A DNA stretch of 64,000 nucleotides from RACS-047 sp031553855 (GCA_031553855.1 JAVBKW010000027.1:62001-126000), one strand, 5' to 3'. Shown: positions 45,852 through 54,890, counted from the first letter of the stretch. The notes: generated by a model not told the origin, from the sequence alone. Translations and numbers: made by a program.

Positions 45852-47702
45852 TTAAATTGCAAACTGCGAATTGTACATGCTCGCATAGAATCCGTTTTCT
45901 TTTTGTAATAAATCTTCGTGTCTGCCTTGCTCAATAATATCGCCGTCCTTTAACACTAAAATAAGGTCGGCATTTTTTATAGTAGAGAGGCGGTGCGCTA
46001 TAACAAAACTTGTTTTTCCTTTTGAGAGATTATCCATAGCCTGTTGAATAAGTTCTTCCGTATAGGTATCAACATTGGAAGTCGCCTCATCCAAAATAAG
46101 CATCGGCGCGTTTTGCACCATAGCGCGGGCAATGGTTAGAAGTTGCTTTTGTCCGCCGGAAATAGTCGTTTGCGACGTTAATGCACCGTCATAATTATTC
46201 GGCAGGGTTTCTATAAATCTGTCTATATTGGCGGCTTTAGCGGCGGTTACTATATCCTCATCGGTTGCGCTTGCGTTAGAAAAGGCGAGGTTTTCTTTAA
46301 CCGTTCCGTCAAAAAGCCAAGTATCTTGTAACACCATTGAAAACATTGAGCGCACTTCCGTTCTGGTCATATCCTTTATAGATTTGCCGTCAATAAAAAT
46401 ATCTCCGCCGTTTAATTCATAGAAACGCATAAGCAAATTGACAAGCGTTGTTTTGCCCGCGCCGGTCGGCCCTACTATAGCTACTTTTTGTCCGGCTTTT
46501 ATATCGGCGGAAAAATCATTTATAACCGTCTTTTCGGGTAAGTATCCGAAATTAACGTTTTTAAATTCTACGTTGCCGCAAACTTTATTATTATTTTCCA
46601 TTGCCGCATTTTCCTGCGTCTCTTCTTCTTCGCCCAAGAATTCAAACACGCGCTCGGAAGCTGCCGCCGCCGTTTGCAGTACGTTCATTATTTGACCTAG
46701 TTGCCCTATCGGCTGCTGAAACATATTAACGTAAATCAAAAATGCAGTTATCGTTCCGAAATCGCATTTACCATTTACATACAAAATTCCGCCTACAACA
46801 CATACCGCCACGTACCCTACTTTTGAAAGGAACGTCATGAACGGGTGCATAAGTCCCGAAATAGATGAGGATTTAAAATTAGCTTTTTGCAATGCGTCAT
46901 TGAACTCGTCAAATTGCTTTTTCGCGCGTTCTTCGGCATTAAACGCTTTTACTATCGTCTGTCCTGAAAAGGTTTCTTCAATCGTACCGTTGACCGCTCC
47001 TAAATATTTTTGCTGACGGACAAAATGCTTTTGCGAGAACTTCATAAAAATTATGACAACTAACAGATTGAACGGTACAGTTGCCATTGTAGTAAAGCCT
47101 AGCTGCCAACATAGCGCAAACATCGCAATCAACACGCCGACAAGCTGAAAAATCGAGGAGACGGTGGTGCTTATCGCCTGATTAAGCGACTGACCTATCG
47201 TATCGACGTCGTTCGTGACGCGGCTCATAGTGTCACCCAAAGGGTTATTATCAAAATACTTGAGCGGTAGCCGGTTAATTTTGCCCGAGATTTCGCTGCG
47301 GAGTTTCCGCGTTACGCCCTGATTGACTTTTGCTAAAATAAATGCCTGAAAATACGACAAGAGCGCGCAGCCGCCGTAAGCAATAATAAGTGTTACGCAG
47401 GTTTTTACGATATATGAATAGTCGAGAATATCCGCAACAACTCCGCCGCCGCCGTCTATAAAATGCTTTGCAACGGCATTTAAGCTGTTAGTCAAATCTT
47501 TGAGGAGCAGCGTTCCGTAAATCGTTAAGGCTACGGATACAAGGTTAAAAAGTATTACGAAAACAACCGGCACATAATACGGCCTTATGTACTTTATCAG
47601 CTTTATAAGGCTGCCCTTAAGGTCTTTCGCTTTAGGCTTTTTCCTTGCCGGAGCAAATACTACTTCTTTTTCTGTTTGCTTGATTTTACTTTTTCTGTTC
47701 AT
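45852..47702 (-). CDS. ABC exporter half-transporter with consensus catalytic site
   Basis: A 616-residue TMD-NBD protein. Six membrane spans occupy about residues 40-340. The nucleotide-binding domain has Walker A GPTGAGKTT, a Q-loop (MVLQDTWLF), a signature ISGGQKQ, Walker B plus Glu (MLILDEATSNVD) and the switch His (VIAHRLS). The ATG overlaps the stop of the partner gene by four bases, so the two are translated together as a heterodimer. This subunit has the catalytic Glu; its partner has Asp. Relatives such as BmrCD and TM287/288 export drugs, peptides or lipids. The 50-residue charged N-terminus (KQTEKEVVFAPARKKPK) is longer than usual. Regulated, presumably, with the upstream MarR gene. 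Confidence 0.92.
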   Translation of the reverse strand: MNRKSKIKQTEKEVVFAPARKKPKAKDLKGSLIKLIKYIRPYYVPVVFVILFNLVSVALTIYGTLLLKDLTNSLNAVAKHFIDGGGGVVADILDYSYIVKTCVTLIIAYGGCALLSYFQAFILAKVNQGVTRKLRSEISGKINRLPLKYFDNNPLGDTMSRVTNDVDTIGQSLNQAISTTVSSIFQLVGVLIAMFALCWQLGFTTMATVPFNLLVVIIFMKFSQKHFVRQQKYLGAVNGTIEETFSGQTIVKAFNAEERAKKQFDEFNDALQKANFKSSSISGLMHPFMTFLSKVGYVAVCVVGGILYVNGKCDFGTITAFLIYVNMFQQPIGQLGQIMNVLQTAAAASERVFEFLGEEEETQENAAMENNNKVCGNVEFKNVNFGYLPEKTVINDFSADIKAGQKVAIVGPTGAGKTTLVNLLMRFYELNGGDIFIDGKSIKDMTRTEVRSMFSMVLQDTWLFDGTVKENLAFSNASATDEDIVTAAKAANIDRFIETLPNNYDGALTSQTTISGGQKQLLTIARAMVQNAPMLILDEATSNVDTYTEELIQQAMDNLSKGKTSFVIAHRLSTIKNADLILVLKDGDIIEQGRHEDLLQKENGFYASMYNSQFAI

Positions 47703-49435
47703 AATTCAAGCTCCTTTTCCGATAACTGCGACTTTGCAATACCTAAGTATAACGGGCAAGTTTCTAATAACTCCTTATGCGTTCCAATGCCCGCAACTTT
47801 TCCGCCGTCTAAAACAATTATTTTGTCCGCGTCCATAATAGTGCCTATACGCTGGGCAACTATTATTTTTGTTGCATCAGCGGCATAAGCCTTGATATTT
47901 TGCCTTACTTTCAAGTCCGTTTTATAGTCAAGCGCTGAGAAAGAATCGTCGAATATGTAAATTTGCGGTTTGAAAGCGACTGCCCTTGCTATAGACAACC
48001 TTTGCTTTTGCCCGCCGGACAGGTTCTTTCCGCCCTGAGAAATAATAGAATCATATTTGTCGGGCATTTCTTCAATAAATTCATCCGCGCACGCAACTTT
48101 TGCCGCCGTTTCTATCAATTCCGCATCCGCGCTCATGTTGCCGTAAGCTATATTATTTGAAACAGAACCCGAAAACAAAAGGCTTTTTTGCGGAACATAG
48201 CCAATAACACTTCGCAAAGTTTCCTGTTTAACATCTTTTATATCAACGCCGTTTACAAGCACTTGACCGTCTGTTACATCGTAAAAACGCGGAACGAGAT
48301 TTACGAGCGAAGTTTTACCCGCGCCTGTAAGACCTACTATTGCAGCCGTTTCGCCCTTATTGATTTTAAAACTTACGTTTTCCAAAACCGGTTTTTCCGC
48401 GCCCGAATACGCAAAGGAAACGTCTTTGAATTCTATCTCGCCGTCCGTAATAAAATCCCGGACATTCGGCGGATCTTTGATTTTGCTCACCGTGTTCAAA
48501 ACCTCCGCAATTCTTTTTCCCGAAACCTGCGCTCTGGGGAACATAAGCAGCAACATTGTCATCATCATAAACGCCATTACCACTTGCCCCGAAAGCTGCG
48601 TGAACGCAAACATTGATGCAAAGAAATCGGGCGCGTTATCACGAAGTATTATGAAACTTCCAAGCCAATAAATAGAAAGTGTTATGCCGTAGTTGACTAT
48701 CATCATCACAGGGCTCATAAGCGACTGAACGCGTCCGACAAAAAGGTTGGTTTTCGTCAGATCCGTATTTACGTCTTCAAATTTTCTGTCTACGGTGCTT
48801 TCGGCATTGAATGCGCGTATAACCTTTATCCCCGTGAGCTTTTCTCTGGTTACACCGTTTAGCTTATCGGTCAGCTTTTGGATCTTTTTGAATTGCGGAG
48901 CTAAGGACATCAATATGGCCAAAATCGCCGCAATCATAAACACAACGCCGACGGCTGTTGTAAAGGTCAGTTCAGACGACGATGTGAATATTTTCAAAAT
49001 CGCCATGACCGCTAAAATAGGCGCGGCAATACCTATTCGTATCATCATCATTGTAGCACCCGTGACTTGCTGAACGTCGTTAGTACAACGCGTGATTAAT
49101 GATGCGGTAGTAAATTTATCGCTTTCTTCCATCGAAAAGCCGCCGACCTTTTCGTAAATGCGCCGCCTTAGATTTTTTGAATATGTCGAAGAAACTATTG
49201 ACGTTAATATTGTGATAGCGATAGTCGCCAATATTGCCCCTGCGCAAAAAATAAGCATTACACCGCCGGTTTTTAAAATTGCGGCGCTGCTTTCACCCGC
49301 CTGCACCTGCTTTATTATTTGTTCAGTGTATGACGGCACCGTGACGTCACAAAATGCCTGAAGCACAATGAATACTATTATTAATGCAAGCAAAATCCAT
49401 TGTTTAAGATTGAAATATTTTAAAAGTTTGAACAT
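47699..49435 (-). CDS. ABC exporter half-transporter with degenerate catalytic Glu
   Basis: A 578-residue TMD-NBD protein, partner of 45852-47702. Six spans (about 15-300), Walker A GLTGAGKTS, signature LSGGQKQR, but Walker B is followed by Asp instead of Glu (IYIFDDSFSALD), and the switch His region reads IIVAQRIG, with Gln in place of His. That pattern marks the degenerate nucleotide site of heterodimeric exporters. AAGGAG precedes the ATG, 23 bases after the MarR stop. The substrate is unknown; a MarR regulator suggests a xenobiotic, bile-acid or phenolic compound. Confidence 0.92.
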   Translation of the reverse strand: MFKLLKYFNLKQWILLALIIVFIVLQAFCDVTVPSYTEQIIKQVQAGESSAAILKTGGVMLIFCAGAILATIAITILTSIVSSTYSKNLRRRIYEKVGGFSMEESDKFTTASLITRCTNDVQQVTGATMMMIRIGIAAPILAVMAILKIFTSSSELTFTTAVGVVFMIAAILAILMSLAPQFKKIQKLTDKLNGVTREKLTGIKVIRAFNAESTVDRKFEDVNTDLTKTNLFVGRVQSLMSPVMMIVNYGITLSIYWLGSFIILRDNAPDFFASMFAFTQLSGQVVMAFMMMTMLLLMFPRAQVSGKRIAEVLNTVSKIKDPPNVRDFITDGEIEFKDVSFAYSGAEKPVLENVSFKINKGETAAIVGLTGAGKTSLVNLVPRFYDVTDGQVLVNGVDIKDVKQETLRSVIGYVPQKSLLFSGSVSNNIAYGNMSADAELIETAAKVACADEFIEEMPDKYDSIISQGGKNLSGGQKQRLSIARAVAFKPQIYIFDDSFSALDYKTDLKVRQNIKAYAADATKIIVAQRIGTIMDADKIIVLDGGKVAGIGTHKELLETCPLYLGIAKSQLSEKELEL

Positions 49436-49458
49436 AAAATGTTCTCCTTATAATTAAA

Positions 49459-49917
49459 CTATTTTAAGAACTTCTCTACTTCCTCGTCTGTAGCAATTTG
49501 CAGCTTCTCATTAAGTACACGATACATTTCCTGCTCCTCTTTTGTCAAATGACCAAAAATTCTTGAGGTCAAGTCCCAAATTTTTTGAGAAACCTTTTCA
49601 AGTTCAGTTTCGCCATCTTTAGTCAGAAGAACATGAATATTGCGCCTGTCCTGCTTATCTGTAAATCTCTCTATTAAGTTCTTATCTTCTAAAAGCTTCA
49701 AACTTCTCGATACTGCACTCATAGGCGTTTTAAGCGCGGACGAAATATCTGAGACATACGTGTCCCCCCTTTCTTCCTTCGCCTTTTTTGTCATAAGCAT
49801 AATGCCTAAATCATTATTATTAAGTTTATCCGTCAGCTTATCTATACTGAATGTTGGAAATCTCATCTTTAACTGAATAAACATTTCATAAATTGTAATT
49901 TTTTTTTGCGAACTCAT
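49459..49917 (-). CDS. MarR-family transcriptional regulator
   Basis: A 152-residue winged-helix protein. The recognition region reads VSDISSALKTPMSAVSRSLKLLEDKNLIERF, followed by the wing DKQDRRNIHVLLTKDGE with the DxR signature of MarR proteins. N- and C-terminal helices form the dimer part. GAGAGGTG precedes the ATG. It is first in the exporter operon and likely represses its own promoter; inverted repeats overlap the -10 region and transcript start. Ligand release would induce the exporter. Confidence 0.92.
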   Translation of the reverse strand: MSSQKKITIYEMFIQLKMRFPTFSIDKLTDKLNNNDLGIMLMTKKAKEERGDTYVSDISSALKTPMSAVSRSLKLLEDKNLIERFTDKQDRRNIHVLLTKDGETELEKVSQKIWDLTSRIFGHLTKEEQEMYRVLNEKLQIATDEEVEKFLK

Positions 49918-49939
49918 TTCTTCACCTCTCGTTTTTTAT

Positions 49940-49992
49940 CATTGTATACATTTAACAATGTTAATTGTATCGCAAGAAATAAGGTTTGTCAA
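49940..49992 (-). promoter_or_regulatory. MarR-exporter promoter with overlapping operator
   Basis: On the minus strand TTGACA (49992-49987), a 17-base spacer and TACAAT (49969-49964) form a near-perfect sigma-A promoter. Immediately downstream TTAACAATGTTAA (49952-49964) is a perfect palindrome touching the -10, and CATTGT...ACAATG (49940-49960) is a second inverted repeat. Both are sized for a MarR dimer, so autorepression is likely. Confidence 0.75.
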
Positions 49993-50002
49993 TAGTTTTT
50001 CA

Positions 50003-50040
50003 AAAAAATTACCTAGCACAAAAATTTAATGTACTAGGTA
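50003..50040 (-). terminator. Intrinsic terminator of the pentose operon
   Basis: On the minus strand TACCTAGTAC and GTGCTAGGTA form a 10-bp stem with one G-T pair around an 11-base loop, followed at once by A then seven T residues. It lies 40 bases past the isomerase stop (50080), separating the pentose operon from the MarR promoter. Confidence 0.85.
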
Positions 50041-50079
50041 AGTTGAAATATTTAATTTTCGATTGATGTAATTTATGCT

Positions 50080-51555
50080 TTAAAACGGATTTTCTGTAGG
50101 ATATTTATCTGACGCAGGCTTGTTATACCCTATATTATCCGCATCTATATACTTAAATACTTCGAACAATGCTTTGCCAAAATGCCCGAAAGCAACTGCC
50201 CCGTGATGAGGGAATCCGTTTTCAATCAATACGTGTCTGTAAAAACGGCCCATTTCCTTAATTGCAAAAACACCGATTCCGCCGAAACTTTGCGTTGCGA
50301 CAGGCAGAATCTCACCTTGCGCAACATACGCAAACAAGCGGTTGTCAGCAGTAGACTGCAATCTGAAGAATGTAATATCGCCGGGTTGCAGATCGCCTTC
50401 TAAGGTTCCGTTAGTAACTTCAACGGGCAATGAGCGTGCCATAATTTTCTGGTATTTCATTGTGGGGTTGCAAAGTTTTTTGCTGCAAGTATTGCCGCAG
50501 TGGAATCCCATGAAAGTGTCGTTAAAGCTGTAGCCAGTCTTCTTCTCAATTTCCTTTGTGTACATATCCTTAGGAACGGTATTATTAATATCCAGTAAGG
50601 TTACGACATCCTGACTTACGCAAGTACCTATAAACTCGGACAAGCAGCCATAAATATCTACTTCGCACGAAACAGGTATTCCACGCCCGGTAAGCCTTGA
50701 ATTCACATAGCACGGAACGAAGCCGAATTGCGTTTGGAACGCAGGCCAGCATTTGCCGGCAATTGCGACGTATTTTCTGCTGCCTTTATGCTTCTCGATC
50801 CAATCAAGAAGTGTAAGTTCGTATTGAGCAAGCTTATTGAGTATTTCAGGCTTTTTATTGCCAATGCCCAGTTCCATTTCCATATCCTTGACAACATCAG
50901 CAATGCGCTTGTCATTTGCATGGTTGTTGAATGCTTCAAACAAGTCAAGTTCTGAGTTTTCTTCTATTTCAACTCCCATATTATAAAGCTGTTTGATAGG
51001 CGCATTGCACGCAAGGAAGTTCATCGGTCGCGGACCGAATGAGATAATCTTTAAATTTTTAATTCCTATAACAGCTCTTGCAATAGGCAAAAATTCGTTG
51101 ATAAGGTCAGCACAATATTCAGCATCCCCGACCGGATATTCGGGAATATATGCTTTTACGTTGCGGAGCTTGAGATTATAGCTTGCGTTTAACATACCGC
51201 AATAAGCGTCGCCTCTGTCGCTACTGAGCGCGCCGGTATTTTCTTCAGCTGCCGCGCAAAACATTACAGGACCATCAAAATTCTTGGCAAGCATTGTTTC
51301 GGAAATCTCCGGTCCAAAGTTGCCCAAAAACACGCACAGCGCATTACAATTGGCCCTCTTCAAATCTTCAAGCGCTTGTAGCATATGCATTTCGCTCTCG
51401 ACAATACATACAGGGCACTCGTAAATATCTGCCTTACCATATTTCTTTTGATAAGCTGTAACGAGTGCTTTTCTTCTGTTGACAGATAAGCTTTCGGGAA
51501 AACAATCTCGGGAAACCGCTACGATTCCGAGTTTTACTTTAGGTATGTTATTCAT
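50080..51555 (-). CDS. L-fucose/arabinose isomerase-family sugar isomerase
   Basis: A 491-residue protein of the fucose-isomerase superfamily (COG2407 type). The first 170 residues are a Rossmann-like domain (KLGIVAVSRDCFPESL; ALCVFLGNFGPE), the middle holds the predicted Mn-binding and catalytic region (Glu in EVDIYGC, Asp in LLDINN), and the C-terminal domain has HCGNTC and a late GFPHHGAVAFGHFG with two His. Canonical L-arabinose isomerase (AraA, COG2160) is a different subgroup. Here the gene is 1 base after an AraD-type epimerase and follows an FGGY kinase, so it most likely makes L-ribulose from L-arabinose. D-arabinose, fucose or xylose are alternatives. AAAGGAG precedes the ATG. Confidence 0.82.
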   Translation of the reverse strand: MNNIPKVKLGIVAVSRDCFPESLSVNRRKALVTAYQKKYGKADIYECPVCIVESEMHMLQALEDLKRANCNALCVFLGNFGPEISETMLAKNFDGPVMFCAAAEENTGALSSDRGDAYCGMLNASYNLKLRNVKAYIPEYPVGDAEYCADLINEFLPIARAVIGIKNLKIISFGPRPMNFLACNAPIKQLYNMGVEIEENSELDLFEAFNNHANDKRIADVVKDMEMELGIGNKKPEILNKLAQYELTLLDWIEKHKGSRKYVAIAGKCWPAFQTQFGFVPCYVNSRLTGRGIPVSCEVDIYGCLSEFIGTCVSQDVVTLLDINNTVPKDMYTKEIEKKTGYSFNDTFMGFHCGNTCSKKLCNPTMKYQKIMARSLPVEVTNGTLEGDLQPGDITFFRLQSTADNRLFAYVAQGEILPVATQSFGGIGVFAIKEMGRFYRHVLIENGFPHHGAVAFGHFGKALFEVFKYIDADNIGYNKPASDKYPTENPF

Positions 51556-51556
51556 A

Positions 51557-52255
51557 TTATTTATCTCCTTTTTGTCCGTAGTACGCGTTCTTGCCGTGCT
51601 TACGGTTATAATGTTTATCTAATAAATATTGATCTGCTTTTTTAACTTGGGGATTTAATTGTTCCGTCAAGTAAGCCATTTTTGCAACCTGCTCGCACAC
51701 AACTGCGTTATGTACCGCATCGTCTGCGCTCTTACCGAAACTGAACGTTCCGTGATTTTTCACCAGTACCGCAGGTATAGCTGACGGCTCAATATTCTTG
51801 AATTTTTCAACGATTACAAGTCCTGTATTTTTCTCATAATCGGACTCGACTTCTTCTTTTTTTAACGCTCTTGTGCAAGGTATATCTCCGTAGAAATAAT
51901 CCGCATGAGTTGTGCCGTAGAAGGGAATGTCACGTCCGCTCTGAGCCCATGCCGTAGCATTGGTTGAATGTGTATGAGTAATCCCTCCGAGGCTTGTAAA
52001 TGCCTTGTAGAGCTCCAAATGTGTAGGTAAATCGCTCGACGGCTTTAATTGCCCCTCTACGACAGCTCCGCTCATGTCAACAACGACCATATCCGATGCT
52101 TTCATTTTGTCGTAATCAAATCCCGACGGTTTGATAACTATCAAGCCTTTTTCTCTGTCAATTGCCGACACGTTTCCCCATGTAAAAATAACGAGTCCAT
52201 GCTTGACTAAATCCAGATTTGCCTTGTAAACTTTTTCTTTTAAATCTTCTAACAT
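51557..52255 (-). CDS. araD: L-ribulose-5-phosphate 4-epimerase
   Basis: A 232-residue class II aldolase/epimerase. Family landmarks: TWGNVSA (28-34), KPSGFDY, SSDLPTHLELYKAF, the zinc ligands in ITHTHSTNATAWAQ, a third His in GTTHADYFYGD and VLVKNHGTFSFG near the C-terminus. The length matches AraD/UlaF/SgbE proteins. It converts L-ribulose 5-phosphate to D-xylulose 5-phosphate. Distinguishing AraD from the ascorbate-pathway homologues rests on context: kinase and isomerase genes on either side, one or two bases apart. AGAGGTAGAG precedes the ATG. Confidence 0.9.
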   Translation of the reverse strand: MLEDLKEKVYKANLDLVKHGLVIFTWGNVSAIDREKGLIVIKPSGFDYDKMKASDMVVVDMSGAVVEGQLKPSSDLPTHLELYKAFTSLGGITHTHSTNATAWAQSGRDIPFYGTTHADYFYGDIPCTRALKKEEVESDYEKNTGLVIVEKFKNIEPSAIPAVLVKNHGTFSFGKSADDAVHNAVVCEQVAKMAYLTEQLNPQVKKADQYLLDKHYNRKHGKNAYYGQKGDK

Positions 52256-52257
52256 CT

Positions 52258-53850
52258 CTACCTCTTTAATGCGGCGACCGCTTCTTTTACTATCGATAAA
52301 CCGTTGATATAATTTTCAGTAAACCGCTCAAAACCTCTTACTTCGTTTTCTTTCGCTTCAACCATTAAGCAATCCTGACCTTTAAATACTCTATCGTCCA
52401 GATAGTTTTCTAAAGCCGTTCCCGCTCCGTTTTGAGCAAACATAGCTAAGACCGCCATGCCCCATGCCCCGCCCTCGTTAGCGGTTTTATTGATCGCGAT
52501 CGGGGTATTTATTGCCGCCGCCAAAAATCTTTGAGCCACGCCCTCGGTCTTAAAGATACCGCCGTGAGCGTTAATAAAATTCGACTTGACATTCTCTTTT
52601 TTGAACAGAATGTCCAGACCGATTTTAAGCGTGGCAAAAGCCGAATAGATTTGCGAGCGCATGAAGTTAGACAGGTTAAAATTGCTTTCGGTCGTTCTGA
52701 CAAACGTCGGACGCCCCTCGTCGATTTGCGTTATGTTCTCTCCCGACAGGTAGTTGTATAGAAGCAAACCACCGCAATCATCTTCGCCCTTGAGAGCAGA
52801 TTCAAACAGCTTGACATAGATTTCGTTCTTGCTTACTTTGCTGCCTGTAAGCGAAGCGAACTCTTCGAAGAGATTAACCCATGCGTTGATTTCGCTGGTA
52901 CAATTATTGCAGTGTACCATTGCCACCAGTTCGCCAGACGGAGTTGTTACAAGGTCAATTTCGGGATAAACTTTTGACAATTCCTTATCTAAAACAAGCA
53001 TACCAAAAATAGATGTTCCGGCGGAAATATTGCCTGTGCCGACTTTTACGGAATTCGTTGCGACCATGCCAGTTCCCGCGTCGCCTTCGGGAGCGCAGAA
53101 TAAACAGCCCGCTTGCAGTTCTCCTGATGGATCGAGGAATTTTGCGCCGCTTGCAGTAAGACTTCCCGCATTTTCACCGGCAAGCAAGACTTTAGGAAAA
53201 ATTTGATCAAGCGTAAAATTGAGATTGTTTTGTTTCAATATTTGATCAAACTGACCAATCATTTTTTTATTATAGTTCTTAGTGGATAGGTCTATCGGAA
53301 ACATACCCGACGCCTCGCCTATTCCTATAACCTTTTCTCCGGTCAATATGTAATGAACGTATCCTTCAAGCGTTGTTTGAAAAGCTATATCCTTAATATG
53401 CGGCTCTTTGTTTTTAACAGCCTGATAAAGGTGCGCTATACTCCAGCGTGCAGGGATCGGGTAATTGAAAAGTTTAGTTAGATCTTTTGCCGCAGATTCA
53501 GCATTATTATTTCGCCAAGTTCTAAACGGCACAAGAAGATTGTCGGCTTTATCGAAAACCATATATCCGTGCATCATAGCGCTTATGCCGATCGAACCGA
53601 TTTTGGTTAATGTGATTCCGTATCTTAATTTAACATCGTATTTCAATGCTTCATAGCACGACTGAATTCCCGTCTTAATATCCTCTAAGCTGTAAGTCCA
53701 AATGCCGTCAACAAACCGATTTTCCCAACCATGTTCGCTTGAAGCCAAAACGGCATGAGTTTCGTCAATTAAAACCGCCTTGATTCTTGTAGAACCAAGT
53801 TCAAGCCCCAATGACGTTTTCCCATGTATAATTTTTTCTTTATTATCCAT
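52258..53850 (-). CDS. FGGY-family sugar kinase, probable L-ribulokinase
   Basis: A 530-residue actin-like sugar kinase. The N-terminal phosphate loop is LGLELGSTRIKAVLID; PFRTWRNNNA and the GIGEASGMFPIDL stretch fit the sugar-binding domain; the C-terminal FGGY domain has KVGTGNISAGTS and NAHGGIFKTEG. It resembles the xylulokinase/ribulokinase-like kinases often encoded with AraD and this isomerase, not classic AraB. Probable step: L-ribulose to L-ribulose 5-phosphate. It is the first gene of the operon. No clear ribosome site precedes the ATG at 53850. Downstream spacing of 2 bases to the epimerase supports joint translation. Confidence 0.85.
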   Translation of the reverse strand: MDNKEKIIHGKTSLGLELGSTRIKAVLIDETHAVLASSEHGWENRFVDGIWTYSLEDIKTGIQSCYEALKYDVKLRYGITLTKIGSIGISAMMHGYMVFDKADNLLVPFRTWRNNNAESAAKDLTKLFNYPIPARWSIAHLYQAVKNKEPHIKDIAFQTTLEGYVHYILTGEKVIGIGEASGMFPIDLSTKNYNKKMIGQFDQILKQNNLNFTLDQIFPKVLLAGENAGSLTASGAKFLDPSGELQAGCLFCAPEGDAGTGMVATNSVKVGTGNISAGTSIFGMLVLDKELSKVYPEIDLVTTPSGELVAMVHCNNCTSEINAWVNLFEEFASLTGSKVSKNEIYVKLFESALKGEDDCGGLLLYNYLSGENITQIDEGRPTFVRTTESNFNLSNFMRSQIYSAFATLKIGLDILFKKENVKSNFINAHGGIFKTEGVAQRFLAAAINTPIAINKTANEGGAWGMAVLAMFAQNGAGTALENYLDDRVFKGQDCLMVEAKENEVRGFERFTENYINGLSIVKEAVAALKR

Positions 53851-53882
53851 GATAACAGTTTAACTCAAAATATTTTGTTATG

Positions 53883-53920
53883 CGTAAATATAATATTTTG
53901 ATTTTGTACATTTACGTAAA
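53883..53920. promoter_or_regulatory. Candidate AraC operator between kinase and regulator genes
   Basis: TTTACGTAAA (53911-53920) is a perfect 10-base palindrome. CGTAAAT (53883-53889) and ATTTACG (53910-53916) are an inverted pair with a 20-base spacer. They lie between the divergent kinase and AraC genes, upstream of both, so they are likely regulator half-sites. Confidence 0.45.
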
Positions 53921-53955
53921 CAAATCTGACTTTTGTTTTTATAATTAAGATAATA

Positions 53956-53984
53956 TTGACAATAAACAGTAGTGTAGTTATAAT
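53956..53984 (+). promoter_or_regulatory. Consensus promoter giving an apparently leaderless AraC transcript
   Basis: TTGACA (53956-53961), a spacer of 17 and TATAAT (53979-53984) match the sigma-A consensus exactly. The expected start, about 7 bases further on, is 53991, the A of the ATG. There is no Shine-Dalgarno in the six bases between. Confidence 0.75.
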
Positions 53985-53990
53985 AAACCT

Positions 53991-54890
53991 ATGAATATTT
54001 TAGGATTTAGTAATAATAAAGCTAATTCACTTACCGTAAAAAACTATTACGGTTATAATTACGACGAGTTTAATATGGCTCCACATAGTCATATGAGCGC
54101 GGAGCTTATGTATTGCTCCAGCGGTGAATCCGAAGTCTATCTTTACCTAACGGAAAACAATAAAGAATACAAAAAATTTCGCTTGAAGAAAGGACAATTT
54201 ATTTTGATTTTTTCGGGATTAAAACACCGTCTTTACGTATCAAAAGACAAGCCGTGCAAAATTTATAACTTAGAGTTCTCTCCTGCTGTCGGCAATTTTG
54301 ATATATCAACAGCCATAACCCAAGAGTCTGAAATGTTTGAAATCTTCAATCTTCCGCAAGGCTATATTTTAGGCAGCGACAGCGTCGATATGAAATCAAC
54401 GATCAAAAAACTGCTTGACGAACTTTCAACGAGCTACTTAGAGTCAAAAGATTTTTATATACAAATGCTTATCGCTCAACTGCTGATTCAAATCTATCGC
54501 AGCTTTTCCAATGCACAGTCCGATTCAAAACACTTTATATCCAAAACAATGGAGTACATAAAGGAAAACTACTCCCACGAAATAACCGTCACTGCAATCG
54601 CAGAGTTTGTCGGTCTTAACGTTAACTATTTAGAACGGCTTATAAAGTCAACTACCGGAAAAACTATTTTAGCGCACATAACCGACTTCCGCCTTACTCA
54701 GGCAAAGAGTCTCATATTGAACACCAACCTATCCCTTACTGATATAGGCTTCCATTGCGGCTATGGCTCCCGTCAAAGTTTTTACGAAAACTTCAAAAAA
54801 TCCGAAGGTATTTCACCGTCAGATTACAAAAAGAAAATTGCATCTGAAAAGTATTTAAACTATAAGCAAACGCCTTATGAAAAGGTTTAA
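53991..54890 (+). CDS. AraC-family regulator with N-terminal cupin sensor
   Basis: A 299-residue regulator, divergent from the pentose operon. An N-terminal cupin sugar-binding domain is visible (APHSHMSAELMYCSSGESEVYL, residues about 30-52, then a KKGQFILIFSGLKHRL strand). The C-terminal AraC domain reads ITVTAIAEFVGLNVNYLERLIKSTTGK and SLTDIGFHCGYGSRQSFYENFKKSEGISPSDYKK. This is a different class from the two AraC proteins of the uptake modules. Expected function: binds L-arabinose or a product and activates the kinase-epimerase-isomerase operon. The promoter places the transcript start at its ATG, and no ribosome site is visible. Its stop overlaps the convergent gene by four bases. Confidence 0.9.
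   Translation: MNILGFSNNKANSLTVKNYYGYNYDEFNMAPHSHMSAELMYCSSGESEVYLYLTENNKEYKKFRLKKGQFILIFSGLKHRLYVSKDKPCKIYNLEFSPAVGNFDISTAITQESEMFEIFNLPQGYILGSDSVDMKSTIKKLLDELSTSYLESKDFYIQMLIAQLLIQIYRSFSNAQSDSKHFISKTMEYIKENYSHEITVTAIAEFVGLNVNYLERLIKSTTGKTILAHITDFRLTQAKSLILNTNLSLTDIGFHCGYGSRQSFYENFKKSEGISPSDYKKKIASEKYLNYKQTPYEKV

Noticed and set aside
48188..48616. 142-codon plus-strand open frame opposite the ABC exporter
   Set aside because: Antisense to a clear ATP-binding domain, rich in Arg/Cys/Tyr as expected of a shadow frame, with no ribosome site or promoter.
53851..53990. Possible riboswitch in the gap before the kinase gene
   Set aside because: AT-rich with no conserved aptamer-like helices I recognise, and the gap is explained by a promoter and AraC-type half-sites.
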